Positions 1 to 11,259 are shown, counted from the stretch's first letter. The stretch: 64,000 nt of DNA from Perkinsus marinus ATCC 50983 (GCF_000006405.1 NW_003215582.1:622910-686909); one strand, 5' to 3'. The notes: generated by a model not told the origin, from the sequence alone. Program-made: numbers and translations.

Positions 1-773
1 ATAGTCGTCGTCAACTTGACGGTCGGGCAGGACATCACACTCCTCCCACACCCATATGGTCTTGTCGCGGCTACACGTGGCTAGGTACCTGCGACGAGGG
101 TCTTATGAAGACAATAACCTCTAGAGGGTAGTGTCACGCTCTTACTTGCCACTAGGACTGAAGCATGCATTCTTCACTTCATTCTCGTGGCCCTGAGTTG
201 AGGGATATGGGAGCGCAGCAGAAGGAGGAGGAGGAGCTCACCTGTATGGTAGCCTTGTGACGGACCAACAACTCGTCTGGATTGGAACCTTCTACAGCCC
301 ATAGTGACACTGAAGCATCGAAGCATGCCACCACCAACGTCTTCCTGAGGAGCAAAAGCATCAGAAAGGCAGACGGAGGACGCATGGTAGTAGGCTCACC
401 CGTCTTGGAGCCAATTGACTCGCCGTAGCGTCCGAGTGTGGTTGGTGGTGATGGTCTTCACCAGCGTCAGCTTGGGAGTAGCAGCGTCCTGCAACAGGGA
501 ATGTGATGGTAGAATAAAGGTAAGTCAAATGACCTCTCCCTCAGGATACTGTATGGTATACAGCAGTATATCGGGCCTTTGTCCACACACAGCCAACAGA
601 GGGGCTCCGGGATGGGCCGGTCGCCAGGCTGCCGACCACAGGACTCCACTGCGGACTGACTGGGTGTCGATACAGCTCAATGAAGTCCCTAACGTCGAGG
701 CCGCCGCCGACATGAAAACCAAACTGCCATGGGAGAGGTAGCTCATCCCGAGTTCTCCATAACGCAAGACCAT
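1..773 (-). CDS. CIAO1: CIAO1-like WD40 protein of cytosolic Fe-S assembly (partial, C-terminus off window)
   Basis: In the cytosolic iron-sulfur assembly (CIA) targeting complex, CIAO1 is the WD40 beta-propeller that passes Fe-S clusters to client proteins. After splicing, successive blades read WSAAWRP, then HTRTLRRVNW, TLVVACFDASVSLW, GHENEVKNACFSPSGK and ATCSRDKTIWVWEE, in the same order as family blades 1-3. At least three short introns are visible; the one between 'NWLQDG' and 'KTLVV' is 55 nt. The start is either the ATG at 773 or, more like the family's N-terminus, the one at 713. The gene runs off the left edge, so later blades are not seen. It lies about 30 bp from the stop of the next gene. 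The order and wording of the blades make CIAO1 more likely than a generic WD40 protein. Confidence 0.85.
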
Positions 774-801
774 GGTGAAGGATAGTGCGTACTAACCACA
801 A

Positions 802-2746
802 TCAACTGGAACCACCGAGCAGCCAAGCCCTGAAGTCCGAGTTGCTCATCATAGCCTTGGGAGGCTGCTGCTCCTGCTGCTGCTGCTGACTCGCTTCCTC
901 CACAGCTGGCTGTGCTTCCTTCATAGTAGCAGCAGGCTGGGGTTCCACACCGTCCATAGGATGGGCTTTGCTAGTTATGGGCCGGTCGCTGGGGGACACC
1001 TGATCGAGTGAGCTATATGTAGTACCAAGGAGGTGTACTACTTTTATAGCACGACCGTTGAGCTCACACCCATTGATGGCCTCGGCGACCTTCTCAGCGG
1101 CCTCCTTGGTGGCCAGCTCTAGATAGGCGAATCCTCTGGATTTACCTCTCTTATTGCGAACTATGAGGCATGCTGTCACCAGGCCTTGCTCGGCCATAGA
1201 CCACCCGACGAAGCTCTGTAGGGTATTCTCGCTGAGGAGGATACCATCCATAGACAGAGCCCGCTGAAGGGAAGGGATTGACATCGCTTCCATGCACATG
1301 TTCAACTACATGTGTTGGTGAGTGAGGAAATTTTGGGAATTCCTCATTGGCTGCCGTGTACTTCGTGAATTCGTGTGAATTTTCATGATATACAGTGTGT
1401 TCGATTTTAATAGTCCAAAATGAGAAAATGTTGCAACTTCGCTAATTCGGCGATTAGGAATCTGAAACCTCTAAGATTTAGAGGTCTATAAGTAAGCAAT
1501 ATAATAATATGTATAATCATCATCCGTTTCAGATTCCTAATCCTCGAATTAGCGAAGTTGCAACATTTTCTCATTTCGGACTATTAAAATCGAACTCACT
1601 GTAGTGAGAAAACTCTTCTAAGTTCAGGTGAGGAGAGCGAGCATACATTCCTCCAACACCAAATTGCTTACTCCGTTTCAAAGGACAAGTTCTGGACGAA
1701 CAGTGTCCGTTCTCGTTTGCCTGACGTCTTATATTCCAATAACGCCTTCTTGTCCTTCGGCTGTGGGGCCTTAGACCCCATATTGGGGGCCTTCTTCGGT
1801 ATGCTCCTTTCTATCCTCAACACTGGACCATCATCACCCTCCAGGCGTAGACTCTCCAAGGCCAGGCACTTGTCAGCCTCCTCAGGTTTGCCAAAGTGCA
1901 CCTACGATTCAGCCCATGTACTGCGATGAGAGGAGGAACTACAACCGACATAGCAGAGGTGTGCATCCGGGTTCCGAGGATAGGTGACACTCTCCCCAGG
2001 GCACCCCACACTATGGAGGGCAGCCAGGATCCTGGAGGCGTCCAGTGAGACCTCAGATTGGTCTGCGGCCTCCTCCGGTGCCATGACCAGAGTAGTCGGC
2101 TCGAACCTGTCATGTGTCTTGAATGCTAATGTAGACCGTCAGGGACTCACAGTGGCTTGGTCGGACGGGATATCCGAGCAAATATTTTGTTGCCATGCAG
2201 GACTTTCTTGTCCATCAAAGTGGCTGCCCGCTGGGCTTGACTATGGGATGCAAAGTCGACGTAAGCGAAGCCCTTCAGATGGCCTAGGCGGTCTCTGACC
2301 AGCCGAATGGCTGTAGGCTTCAGCGGGAGGACGCTGTCCCTGAGAACGGAATGTCGGCTTCGTAGAGAGCGTCGACTCACCTCGAAGGTTTACCGGAGTT
2401 GTCCTGATCAGCGACCTCCTGCTGGGAGGCGACCTCCTCCACAGCTGCTGCTGCTGCTGCCTCACTGAGTGCATTCTCAATATCACTCTCCTTAGTTGTA
2501 AAGGGGAGGCCCGACATGAATACTGTACACTCCTCATTTACAGAACCTGTCACTAAATTGGATACCTTTGAAGAAGGAAGGCCTACCAACAGCTCTAGCC
2601 AACTTATTCTTGCTGTGGAAGTGATGCCCTTCTTGGACCACAGCCTCGCCACCGCCTTCTCTCCTGTTAACCCCCTGACCCCTCCCCGAGTCCACTCTAG
2701 GCCTTTTCATAGGAGACCCTCCCTGACTCGTCGGTCGCTCACTCAT
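802..2746 (-). CDS. PRP24/SART3-like U4/U6 snRNP recycling factor, RRM domains and Lsm-interaction tail
   Basis: PRP24/SART3 proteins reanneal U4 and U6 snRNA after splicing. The spliced product has an RRM with ECTVFMSGLPF (RNP2) and KGFAYVDF (RNP1), a second divergent RRM ending GPVLRIERS, and a third with TLFVQNLSFETD and SRGFAYLEL. A Q-rich linker follows, then a C-terminal MSNSDFRAWLL, which matches the Lsm2-8-binding motif of this family. The junction near 2580 resolves with a 40-nt intron (…LARAVG/SVNEECTVF). The intron at 1232-1671 is about 440 nt, roughly ten times the local norm, because it carries a MITE. The start is the ATG at 2746. TRM10 ends at 2872, so there is no room for the HAT repeats of animal SART3; the layout is yeast PRP24-like. 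RRM limits are my reading. Confidence 0.82.
1391..1603. mobile_element. Mariner-type MITE (foldback, TA target site duplication) inside an intron
   Basis: Two near-perfect inverted arms (about 1393-1468 and 1526-1601) match over about 75 bp and enclose a ~57-bp loop. The outer ends read TA-CAGTG…CACTG-TA, which gives a 209-bp element flanked by a TA duplication. TA duplication and CAGTG termini are hallmarks of Tc1/mariner elements. No transposase is encoded, so it is a non-autonomous copy. It lies wholly within the intron at 1232-1671 of the PRP24-like gene and its long hairpin does not interrupt coding sequence. Confidence 0.8.
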
Positions 2747-2871
2747 AGGCTCGTAGGGATAACACTATATCGACTCCATCCCATCCAATGAGACCCCCAA
2801 GAACAACAGCGATATCGAGCTTGAGGAAACATTGTTATGAAACGTAGACTGCTACGTCGGGCAGGAGAGGA

Positions 2872-4185
2872 CTACACTGGAGAGGCCTCTCCCTCACCAT
2901 CATCCTCATCAGTCGTAGATACTTTCTGTCGTTTAGTCTGCGGTGATGAGCCGGCCCCGTCGCTATTGGCATCACCCACCTTCTTCTTCTTCCGTCCTGG
3001 TAGACACTCTAGACATACTTCTCGCCAATCCTCTTCCGTGACGGATTTCTGAGAGAAGGCTCCTCGAGTGGACGAATCTGGCAGCTTCCAGGCCTCACCT
3101 TGCTCCGTTGATGCTGCCATAGATGTGCCATAATCTCCAACACGTGGTTCACGGTGAGCACCTACCACGCTATACAACTACTATCGATGCTGCTGCTGAC
3201 GCTGGCGGCTGACCTTGGAATGGTCTCCCATATCGACCACTTCCCCTAGAGGCAATCGGGCCGTCCTGAGGCCCAACTCAGCAGCCTTGTCTTTGGTGAT
3301 GTTCTTATGACGATTCTTGTCAACCAGTCCTCCTATAATGTAGACAGTGTCGGGCTCAAAGGACCACATGGTATCCTCAGAGTCGGCCGTGAGGTACACA
3401 ACTTGTCGCTGCTGCTGTTGTTGCTGGTCGGCACATATGGTACGTAGAGGACGATGGTCCAACGTGAAGCATGTCCACTGGGAAAGGCCGCTGTTCTTCT
3501 TCAAGTGCTGATAGGGCACGACCATAGCAAGCGGGGCAGGGAGAGGGATATGACCTACCCGATGCATGTCGCCGTCTTGAGGGCACGCGGTGACGAGTCT
3601 AAGAGGCCATTCACACTTCTTATTCGCGCCATAACAGAACATTAGCTGTTGGGCCAGGGATGTATTCTCCCTAGTATGCATCTCTGCACGGAACTCACAG
3701 TCGAAGAGTATCTAACAAAACAACAGCTCATCGATACAAGGACAACAACATCACCCTGTAGAATTCCGACCAGCAGGGCCCTCGAGGAATACAGCGGGAT
3801 GAGGCGAATAAGACTCACCAGTGGGCTCATCAACGCCTTGGCCTCGGTGTCGGCCCTCATCATAGCGTTCCTCTCCCTACGGAGTGGATTCTGGGTGGTA
3901 CTGCGGCCTCCATCACAAGCTGCTTGGTCAGCAGACCCTTCGGTAGGGCTACTGCTAGCGCCACCATGACTGCTCTTCTTCCGTCTGAAGGTACTCTCAA
4001 TCAGTCGCTCCTCCATCAGAAGGAGGCTTTCCGACTCACAGCCACTTCTCCTTCTTCTGCTCCCTCCTCTTATTCCGTTTCCGCTGCCTATTGGACTCCA
4101 CAGGGGCGTCGAAGGGGGGCACATCCTCCTTGACGGACTCACTGTCGAGAGCTGATGGGCTATTGGTGGAGACTGATGATGACAT
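2872..4185 (-). CDS. TRM10: TRM10-type tRNA (purine-9 N1) methyltransferase
   Basis: TRM10 is a SPOUT-fold, SAM-dependent enzyme that methylates N1 of the purine at tRNA position 9. Diagnostic blocks appear in order after splicing: a basic N-terminus (NRQRKRNKRREQKKEKW), LFDCEFRAEM, VVYLTADSED, the SAM-binding stretch VYIIGGLVDKNRHK, RTARLPLGE, VLTVNHVLEIM and EEDWREVCLECLPGRKKKK. Well-defined introns are 52 nt (after GDHSK) and 50 nt (after QHQRSK). The start is the ATG at 4185 (MSSSVSTN). The C-terminal tail after the catalytic domain is acidic and lysine-rich. A single gene of this type in an alveolate would be the cytosolic/nuclear form; the sequence shows no mitochondrial presequence. 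Confidence 0.9.
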
Positions 4186-4298
4186 ACCCACTGAGGGACA
4201 CAGTGACGTACACCTCTGCCGCCCCAAACACCACAACAGGGGACCATGGCTCAATGGAAAGCACCAGTAACGACATATGCATGCTAGCAATACCGTCA

Positions 4299-5238
4299 CT
4301 ACGACGAAGCCTTAGCCTCTCTGGCCGTATCCACGCGTGGCTGGGAGGAGGAACCTGAATCGAGTAGAGGTGGATAAAGCAAGCAAGACGAGCAGGAGCT
4401 GTGGCGGGCGGACTCCTCTCCATAGCAGCGAACTCGGCAGCCATTTCCTTTAGGAGTTGCTCGTGGTCCCATACTTCATTATCCTCCTGAAACGAAAGGG
4501 ATTACTAGCGTAACTACAGCGGCCTTTACCTCGACTTCCTCTGGGGATAGGAGCATCTCAAACAAAACCGAGAGGTCTATCCCCGGCTCTGGGTGGGGGT
4601 TCAAAGGGTACAAGCTCGATGATTTCTCTGGAACGACGAGAAGTGTCACAGGACAGCGGTGGTGTTTTAAGGGGAGACTTTTCAAACGAGGAGGCTCATG
4701 ACTCGACCCACGATGCCGAGAAGGAGCGGTACTCCACGGAAGAGCAAGTGAGCAAATCTATACTCTTACTATCAGTTGCTGATGATGATGAGGCAGCTGC
4801 CTCCCGAAGCTCCTGTTGGGTCTTCAGACGTAAGGCATAGTCCGTCGGAGGGGCCGCCACTTGCCTAGACGGCATCGTCAACATCTGACTACCACGGCTA
4901 CCTGGTCATGTCCTCCTCCTCTTCCTCCTCTAGGTCCGGTATGATAGGTATACCATCGTCGTCATCCTCATCATCATCCAGGGCGGCAGTAGCAGCAGCA
5001 GTACGCCTCTTTCCTCCTTGGGAGCCGCTTCCAGCTGTGGCCCACCCGACCATCGGTGCCTGCTAAGGGCCTCCTTTCCTCGGGAAGCTGGGGCATATCC
5101 CACCACTTGAGGAGGAGGGTCCGCGACAGTAGAGGACCCTCCACCCGCATCCTTCCCTCCATCATCCTCATGCTGAGGAGCTGCTGTCGAAGGCTCTTCC
5201 CTCGCTGTGGTATTGCCCGAGCGCCTACGGCTGAACAT
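4299..5238 (-). CDS. IFT43: IFT43, intraflagellar transport complex A subunit
   Basis: IFT43 is a small subunit of the IFT-A complex, which drives retrograde transport in cilia and flagella. The conserved core is present: an acidic run followed by GIPIIPDLEE, then after a short intron RQVAAPPTDYALRLK, later GIDLSVLFEMLLSPEEVEEDNEVWDHEQLL. This parallels the family pattern 'IPxIPDLEE…QVAAPPS…IDLxxLxxxL.PExEVxE.D..WDWD.L'. The N-terminal third is low complexity. The ATG at 5238 (MFSRRR) is preferred because the frame upstream has only a GTG. The exact C-terminal exon is uncertain; I place the stop at 4299 after a small last intron. It implies a flagellated stage, as expected for zoospore-forming Perkinsus. 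Confidence 0.8.
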
Positions 5239-5405
5239 AGACGGAAAACGACGACTGAGTCCCAATAGCCCCACCTACTACCAACACAACTCCCCAACCG
5301 TGGCAAAAGCTCAGTAAAAATGCAGCTACATTCACCCGAATTAGTGGTCGCCCCTGGCCTCCCCTCGGCCTTGTCCTACTCAGTACACCATCCCTCGCCT
5401 CTTCT

Positions 5406-7722
5406 TCAATCCTGTGTGAGGTCTATAACCATGCCAGACCCCTTGCTACTAGAGGGGGCCCTTCTTGTCACGTACCTCTCTATAGCACCCTTCTTGTGGA
5501 CCTTCCTAGCCCTACTGCCCCCACCTTCCAGCATAGGCCTTTTGCTACCACGACTACTCCCCAGCTCAGCTACTGGGCCGACTCGATTCTCATGGCACAT
5601 CTCGCATCTCCGATCCGTTGCCTTGTTGAGGAAGGTGCAGACACTACAGCTCCACGCCTCGCCTATCCCCCCATGTTCATGGCTCTCAACAGTAATGCAC
5701 TCATCCACCGCCACCCTGCTACTACTGGCCTTATGTGCAGCTAGAAAGTCCCCAAGAGTACCTGCGAGGAGCTCTATAGGGGGCCCGACATTCTCACGCA
5801 GTACTCTGCCCCTGGGGCACAGCCGTCTGGAAGGAGGAGACCCTCACTCCCAGCAACCGAATAGGCTTCTTTAGAGTCGCCAAGGCTGTACTCATCAGCT
5901 CACTCGCTGCCTCATATAAGAGCCTCCCGCTTCGAACCTAGAGCCCTGGGTGCCCTCTAGCCCACATCAAGACCCTCCTACCTCCCTCTTCAGGGTATTG
6001 GACTTCTGCTTCACATCCCATTCGAACGTCTTCAGCTTCACCGTCACACAGCGACCATACTGCTCCTTTTCAGCACACAGCTCCATAACCTGTGAACATA
6101 GTTCCTCAAGGACCTCATGGAGGTAGGCGGCTGAGCCGGACTTCGCCGTTGATAGCGACCCTGAGGGGGGGAGGAGGGCATCCAAGGCTCACCAGTCTAC
6201 CAGGCCCTACGTTCCTGGCTGATGGACTTCGGTCCCGACTCGGCGGCTGCAGTAACATCCTCCATATCGGTCACCCCCATGGCTGCATCGATGAGCTAAT
6301 TTCGTGGCGCGTGACGGAATCCGAGCTGCATCTCCTACCCAATGACCTCCACTACTAGACATCGCGTGAAGTAACTCCGCCGCTTTGATGATGATATCAC
6401 CAACCTTATGGATGCCTAGTCCAGCGCTGAGCTCTCGTTCGCTAACTCGTCCAACACCATGCAACTAACTGGAGACTTTCCCAATCTCCTATACCGCTTA
6501 GGGCAGCACCTTCCGGATTGGCATGCTATGTAGCCACTCCAGCATCCCTTGGGTCGTCGTTGGTACCATAAACTGGCCATTGGGCTTATTAACATCAGAT
6601 GCCATCTTGGCCAGACGGAAGCATCCTCTAGCTATACCCGCACTACATGTGAGGCCACTACTCTTCTCACAGACCTCCTCCCGCATACGGGAGACCTGCT
6701 AGTACTCTTGTATTCACAAAACGCCGTAGCGACTACCAGCAAAGATGCAGCTTCTACCTCACTTATACTCTCATCCACCATCGCTGCCTCTGCCACTTTT
6801 GCAGTAATATCAATGTACGCCTAAGTGACCTCAGCCGACCCCTACCACTACTACAACTACTACCTCATCTAACGAGAGCATCTTCATAGGGCCATAGAGC
6901 GATACTGTATCCTTGAAGATCTTACTAGCAGCTTGATAACGGGGCATGTCCACAGGCTTGAACCTGAGGCCCCCCTCCATCATCACCACAACCCCAGAGG
7001 GCCCTTCCAACCTCAATTCTACGCCTTGTCGCCGACACAGCTCACGTGCTATAAAGCCGGGCATCGCCGCGCGGACTCCATACCTGCAATAGAGCGCCTC
7101 AGAAGACTCCATTGAGATTGACTCACTTCCGAGCGACGTAGTTCGCGGTTGATATCATTGCGTCGCCGCCCACCGCGAGAGGGACGTCTGGACAGAGCGA
7201 AAGGCTGACGAGAGTTGAGCTAGGAATGGTAGTACCATGAAGGGAAGGGTCGTCTCTTATCTCCACAGCAGCATAGAACATATCCATATCGATCACACAG
7301 CACCATCGTTCCGACTCGCAGGCACAATGCCTTCTCGCAGCCATTATGATACTTGAAGTGGCGAAAATATGGTATAAAAACGTGCCAACTTCCCTACGCA
7401 TCCTTCTCCGCCTCTCTCTGTTCCTTTTCCTGTTTAGTCATTGACCCAACAGCTTCCTTGATAGCCTCTATACGTTCATCAACTTTCCTATCTTTCCTCA
7501 AGGCTGCAGCATGATGTGTGCCTACTACTCCCATCACCAGTCCTACTACCCTCCTCTACTACTATTCTTGCTCATCTCCTCAATGACCTTCAATTGCAGC
7601 TCTTTATCCACATCATCCATCCCGCCCTTGTGAGCTGTGAATACATACAGATGAGACTTATCGGCCTTCTCCTCCTTGCAAGTGCTCCCCTCCGTTTCTC
7701 CAACCCCCCTTGCCGAGTCCAT
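5406..7722 (-). CDS. POLK: DNA polymerase kappa (DinB, Y-family) with a RanBP2-type zinc finger tail
   Basis: This translesion polymerase extends primers past minor-groove and other lesions. Spliced exons give the N-clasp helices (GGMDDVDKELQLKVIEEM, RKDRKVDERIEAIKE), the catalytic VIDMDMFYAAVE, PLAVGGDAMISTANY, YGVRAAMPGFIARELC, the catalytic SLDEAYIDIT, GLTCSAGIAR, NKPNGQF and MPIRKVLPGIG. The little-finger part follows (GRCVTVKLKTFEWDVK, IRLLGVRVSSF). The N-clasp is specific to kappa rather than eta or iota. The tail has one Zn finger, WSCSVCTFLN…RRCEMC, then GAIERYVTRR and a final VIDLTQD. Human POLK has UBZ fingers instead, so this NZF-like finger is a lineage difference. The start is the ATG at 7722. 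Introns are 40-55 nt. Confidence 0.9.
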
Positions 7723-8268
7723 TAATATAAACTACCCCTCGAGAATTCTGCAGAATATTCTCCTTGACAATATACAAGCCCGGCAGTCCGAATAACAGCG
7801 AGAGCGGTCCACGGCAACACCCAAAGTGTGGAGTTTTACAATAGTAATACTCTCCTCTGGAGCATCATCCTGCAGATAGTGTTGATGAAACCCCTCCCAT
7901 GATCACTGGTCAACGCAAGCAGCGCCATCTACACACATTCAGCACGACTCCAGCCGCTGAGCAGTACGAGCCCTCTCTACTGAGAGGATAAGAACTGTGA
8001 CGGGGGGCACAACCTCACAATCAATATTACGAGGGGTTAATGGTCACTAGACGACAATTTTGTGATAATGAAAATGATAACAATAGTAGCACCAGTAGCT
8101 TCTCTCATACTGCAGCCTCCTCTTGAAAATAAAAGTAGTATCGGGAGAATCACAGCGAGTGCTCAGGCGAGTTGCCATCTGGGACATCCCATGCTGTATA
8201 ATCCACTTCTGTTAAACCATACCTGATCACCACAATACCATCGACACCTAGCCCCATCCCCCCTCCTA
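7723..8268. other. Intergenic, no gene seen
   Basis: About 550 bp between the POLK start and the stop of the next minus-strand gene. No convincing exon, repeat or RNA gene was seen; it should contain the POLK promoter. Confidence 0.5.
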
Positions 8269-10294
8269 TTACAGATCCTCCAGACCAAGATCTGCATCAT
8301 CAACTGGCGACTCGAGCGGTATGGTCATCTCCCCCTCATGAGAGCTGCCAACACCAGCCTCTGTATCGCCCTCCGTGTCGGCAGGGGGCTGCTCGGTCTC
8401 GGCTACTCGAGGCTCGACAACTGCAGTGACCTCAGCACTGATCTCCCCGTCACTAACAACAGCCTCCCCCTGGCTTCTATGAGAGCCCTTCTGACACTAA
8501 TAGCATCTACCGAGCCTTCACCAATAGAGCGACACACCTCCTCCTCCTCCTGACCGGATCTGCTCCTACTGCTACCACCCTTCGTGATGTCCTCTGTGTA
8601 ATGCCGCGTAAAACCGGTCCGACAATCAACAAGGACTTGCCGAGCATTCTGTATCGTTGGGCTATGGTCATCGACATGTGTATCTTGACTCGACCAAGAC
8701 TACCGCCCCTCCCTCAATACTAGAGTAACACTACCATAAAAGGAGAGGAGCACTTCCACGTTATCCACGAATTCCGACAAAACACCGCTATCCAAGTCGG
8801 CCCTAGTAAGTGATATACGCGTAGCCTGGTCGTGATAGAGTACCCCTGGGCATGGGAGAGGGACACGGAACACTGTATGAGGCCCAGGGTAGGTCCGCAG
8901 CCTAAGAATGACCTGCGACAGGAGATACTCAGTAACCCTCCCTCATAATACTACATCCTCGCTAACAGGTATACCCCCATTAGGTATGGTAAAGGTGAGG
9001 ATGGGCTCGTCTACTCTTGACCTCTTAGCTGGTGCTGAATGGTCCCCTACGGGTTCCCAACTTGAATACAATTTCCGTCCCTGCTGCCATAGGTCTAGAT
9101 AGGGCCTCCATCCGACCTTGGATGTGGAGTTGGCCAGAGGAGTGCTGTCTACAAGGCAACACTGAGGAATAGACAGCGCTTCGCTTCGCGTATTACCACT
9201 ATCGCAATTATCATTTGCCATCACAACGACCTCAACGATCTTCATAATGACTGGTAGAGGGGTGAGGTAATCCCCTCCCACGGTAGAGTCAGTGCTGTCC
9301 TCATCACTAATACTACTACTGCAAATGCATCGGTAAAAGTGGGAGAGATACCTACCATGGAGGGGCTATTACCGTACTACAGTAAAGTACAGTTACTACC
9401 GTCTCTGACTCGGCAATAGGTCGTCCTCCTTCAACCGTAGAGCCTTGCATACTCTGGGTACTGCTTCCAGAGGGTGGCTGTAGTCGGCAGGGAATAACCA
9501 GAAGAGTAAGCACGCCGATACTACAGCCGTACGAGTAGGTAGGCCACTAGGTATGCAGTGTAACTACCCCAAGGTGGTCTATGGTTATGATCTGTCGACC
9601 CAGCACTACTACCGCAACACATCGTGTTTGATCTGAACTGAGCCACTCCTCTACTTGAAGACAGATCTGAGCTGTTTCGATAAGAGGTGGGTAGGGTAGG
9701 CCAGGGAATGTAATATCCTCCACTACTACTGACATCGTTGGGAACACCTCTGAAGGATCGTACCTAGTAAACCATCATGGGTAAACTTCGACCTAAGATT
9801 CCTCGAAAGCCGACCTCCGTTCCGACATGTTGAAAATCTTGCAATTGCCAGGAAGGGCCGCGGCAATTGAGGCGGCCCTATTTTTCTCAGGGAAGGGTAT
9901 TATGAATATCCGATCAGCCAGCTGTATAATAGAGTTCCTTCTGCTAAGCTTCTCGGTGGGTGAGTCAGCGGCTGCCGTTGCGCGATGGAGAGTCTCAGCG
10001 GCCTACTAAAGACTACATTTTGACCATCACTACCACCTTCTCCACTACCTGTTGGACAGCTGTGGTCACTTTATCTCCCCATTCCATAGAGGATACCTAA
10101 GAAGGGCCTCATCGTCTAGCTAGGGAGAGTGGGCATCCTGATAGTAGTACTTGATTGGCTAGGTCATGAGCCTGGACCTGTATTTTGGCAGCAACGTCCT
10201 GTGAGTGCCTCTGCAAGGCCGCCGCCAAGTCTTGACCACTCTGCCATAGAGTACCCCATTTCCTCCCATCAGTGGCATCTTCTGGACCACTCAT
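8269..10294 (-). CDS. Auxilin/GAK/tensin-like protein: PTEN-fold pseudophosphatase plus C2 domain
   Basis: Spliced exons give an N-terminal helix-rich segment (MSGPEDATDGRKWG…), then a PTEN-like phosphatase fold (DRIFIIPFPE, NCKIFNMSER, YDPSEVFPTM, FPGLPYPPLIETAQICLQVEEWLS). The active-site loop position reads AVVVLGLPTRTAVVSACLLFW where catalytic members have HCKAGKGRTG, so the nucleophilic Cys and P-loop glycines are missing. LLPSQRR follows, then a tensin/auxilin-type C2 domain (RPYLDLWQQGRKLYSSW, ILTFTIPNGGIPVSEDVVL, VILRLRTYPGPHTVFRVPL). The tail ends in an acidic DDADLGLEDL. In auxilin and GAK this pair binds phosphoinositides during clathrin uncoating. I see neither a kinase nor a J domain here, so the uncoating role is not shown. 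The start is the ATG at 10294. Confidence 0.68.
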
Positions 10295-10612
10295 TATTAT
10301 GATGAAATACAGAGGGGCAATTGACTAGGCCAACAGCGCAAAATGCTACGAGATTATCGGCCGTACGCTTTTTCTTGTGCATGCGTGCATGATCGTCACA
10401 ACACCACGTCGTGTCGTGGTCGTAGGTGCTCCTCGTCCCCTTTCCCTTTATGGGCGTAGGTAGAGGCCACTGTAACCCTATTACTGATGTATGAGGACCA
10501 TTATTTTCATAGGATGAGTTAGACCTATCGACGCTGGTTCCCCCTATAGGCTTTATGCTACTCGTATACGGTCAATTGTTCACGACTCCGCTGTAGGGCT
10601 TTACCACCAATA

Positions 10613-10990
10613 CTACACCTTTTCCCATCCAAGTTTGGCAGCGTTACACGCAAGAAAGTTAGCGTACCACACCGTGTCAGCGCGCAACAGGGATGAGTAG
10701 CATAGGAGTATTTTTCGTCTTTGCTACTTTTCCCTGTTGCGTTGAAGTGTCAAACTTGGGCGTTTATTGTCAAAGTTGTATAAAACATTTCTGGCCGTGT
10801 CAAGCTTGCTTTCAATAGTGTGGAACTCGAATATAACCTCAAAGGATGGTATCAAACTTGAATGTCACTCTGGCGAACTTGAATGTAACATCTGGGGAGG
10901 TGTCAAACTTGTATAGCACGCTGACATTCTTGCGTGTAACGCTGTCGAACTTATGCGTTCACTTGTCAAACTTGGAGGGGAAAGGTGTAG
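10613..10990. mobile_element. Foldback/TIR element with an array of GTCAAACTTG-like motifs
   Basis: The left end CTACACCTTTTCCC… and the right end …GGGAAAGGTGTAG are inverted repeats. The match continues inward through AGTTTGGCAGCGTTACACG versus its complement, except for about 22 bp present only in the right arm. The right two-thirds holds roughly ten degenerate copies of TGTCAAACTTG. Their starts lie near 10748, 10769, 10798, 10830, 10851, 10872, 10901, 10921, 10943 and 10964, mostly 21 or about 30 bp apart. No ORF is present. Subterminal motif arrays are known in hAT and MULE elements, but I could not define a target duplication, so the class is open. Confidence 0.6.
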
Positions 10991-11259
10991 TGTGTGCATA
11001 ATACACTGATGACGATGTCTCTACGTCTTCGTCTCCCCGCATCCCCCTTATCAACACCTCTGTTGTTTGCCTCTCCTGCGACGTAGTGGTGTCGCCCAGA
11101 GCCCAGTTGAACACAGAGTGTCTCCCATGGCCACAGTCAACTATCGTGGCATCTGCTGCTGGCTTACGCCCACCCCTGCTCTTACCGCCTCTGTTGTTGC
11201 CTTACTGTGATGACATTATCACTATTCCTCCATCGATCGGCTCAGCCCTTCATTTTTCC

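Noticed and set aside
2534-2590. Frameshift in the PRP24-like gene between the N-terminus and the first RRM
   Set aside because: A 40-nt intron with donor GTAGGC and acceptor GACAG joins both frames cleanly.
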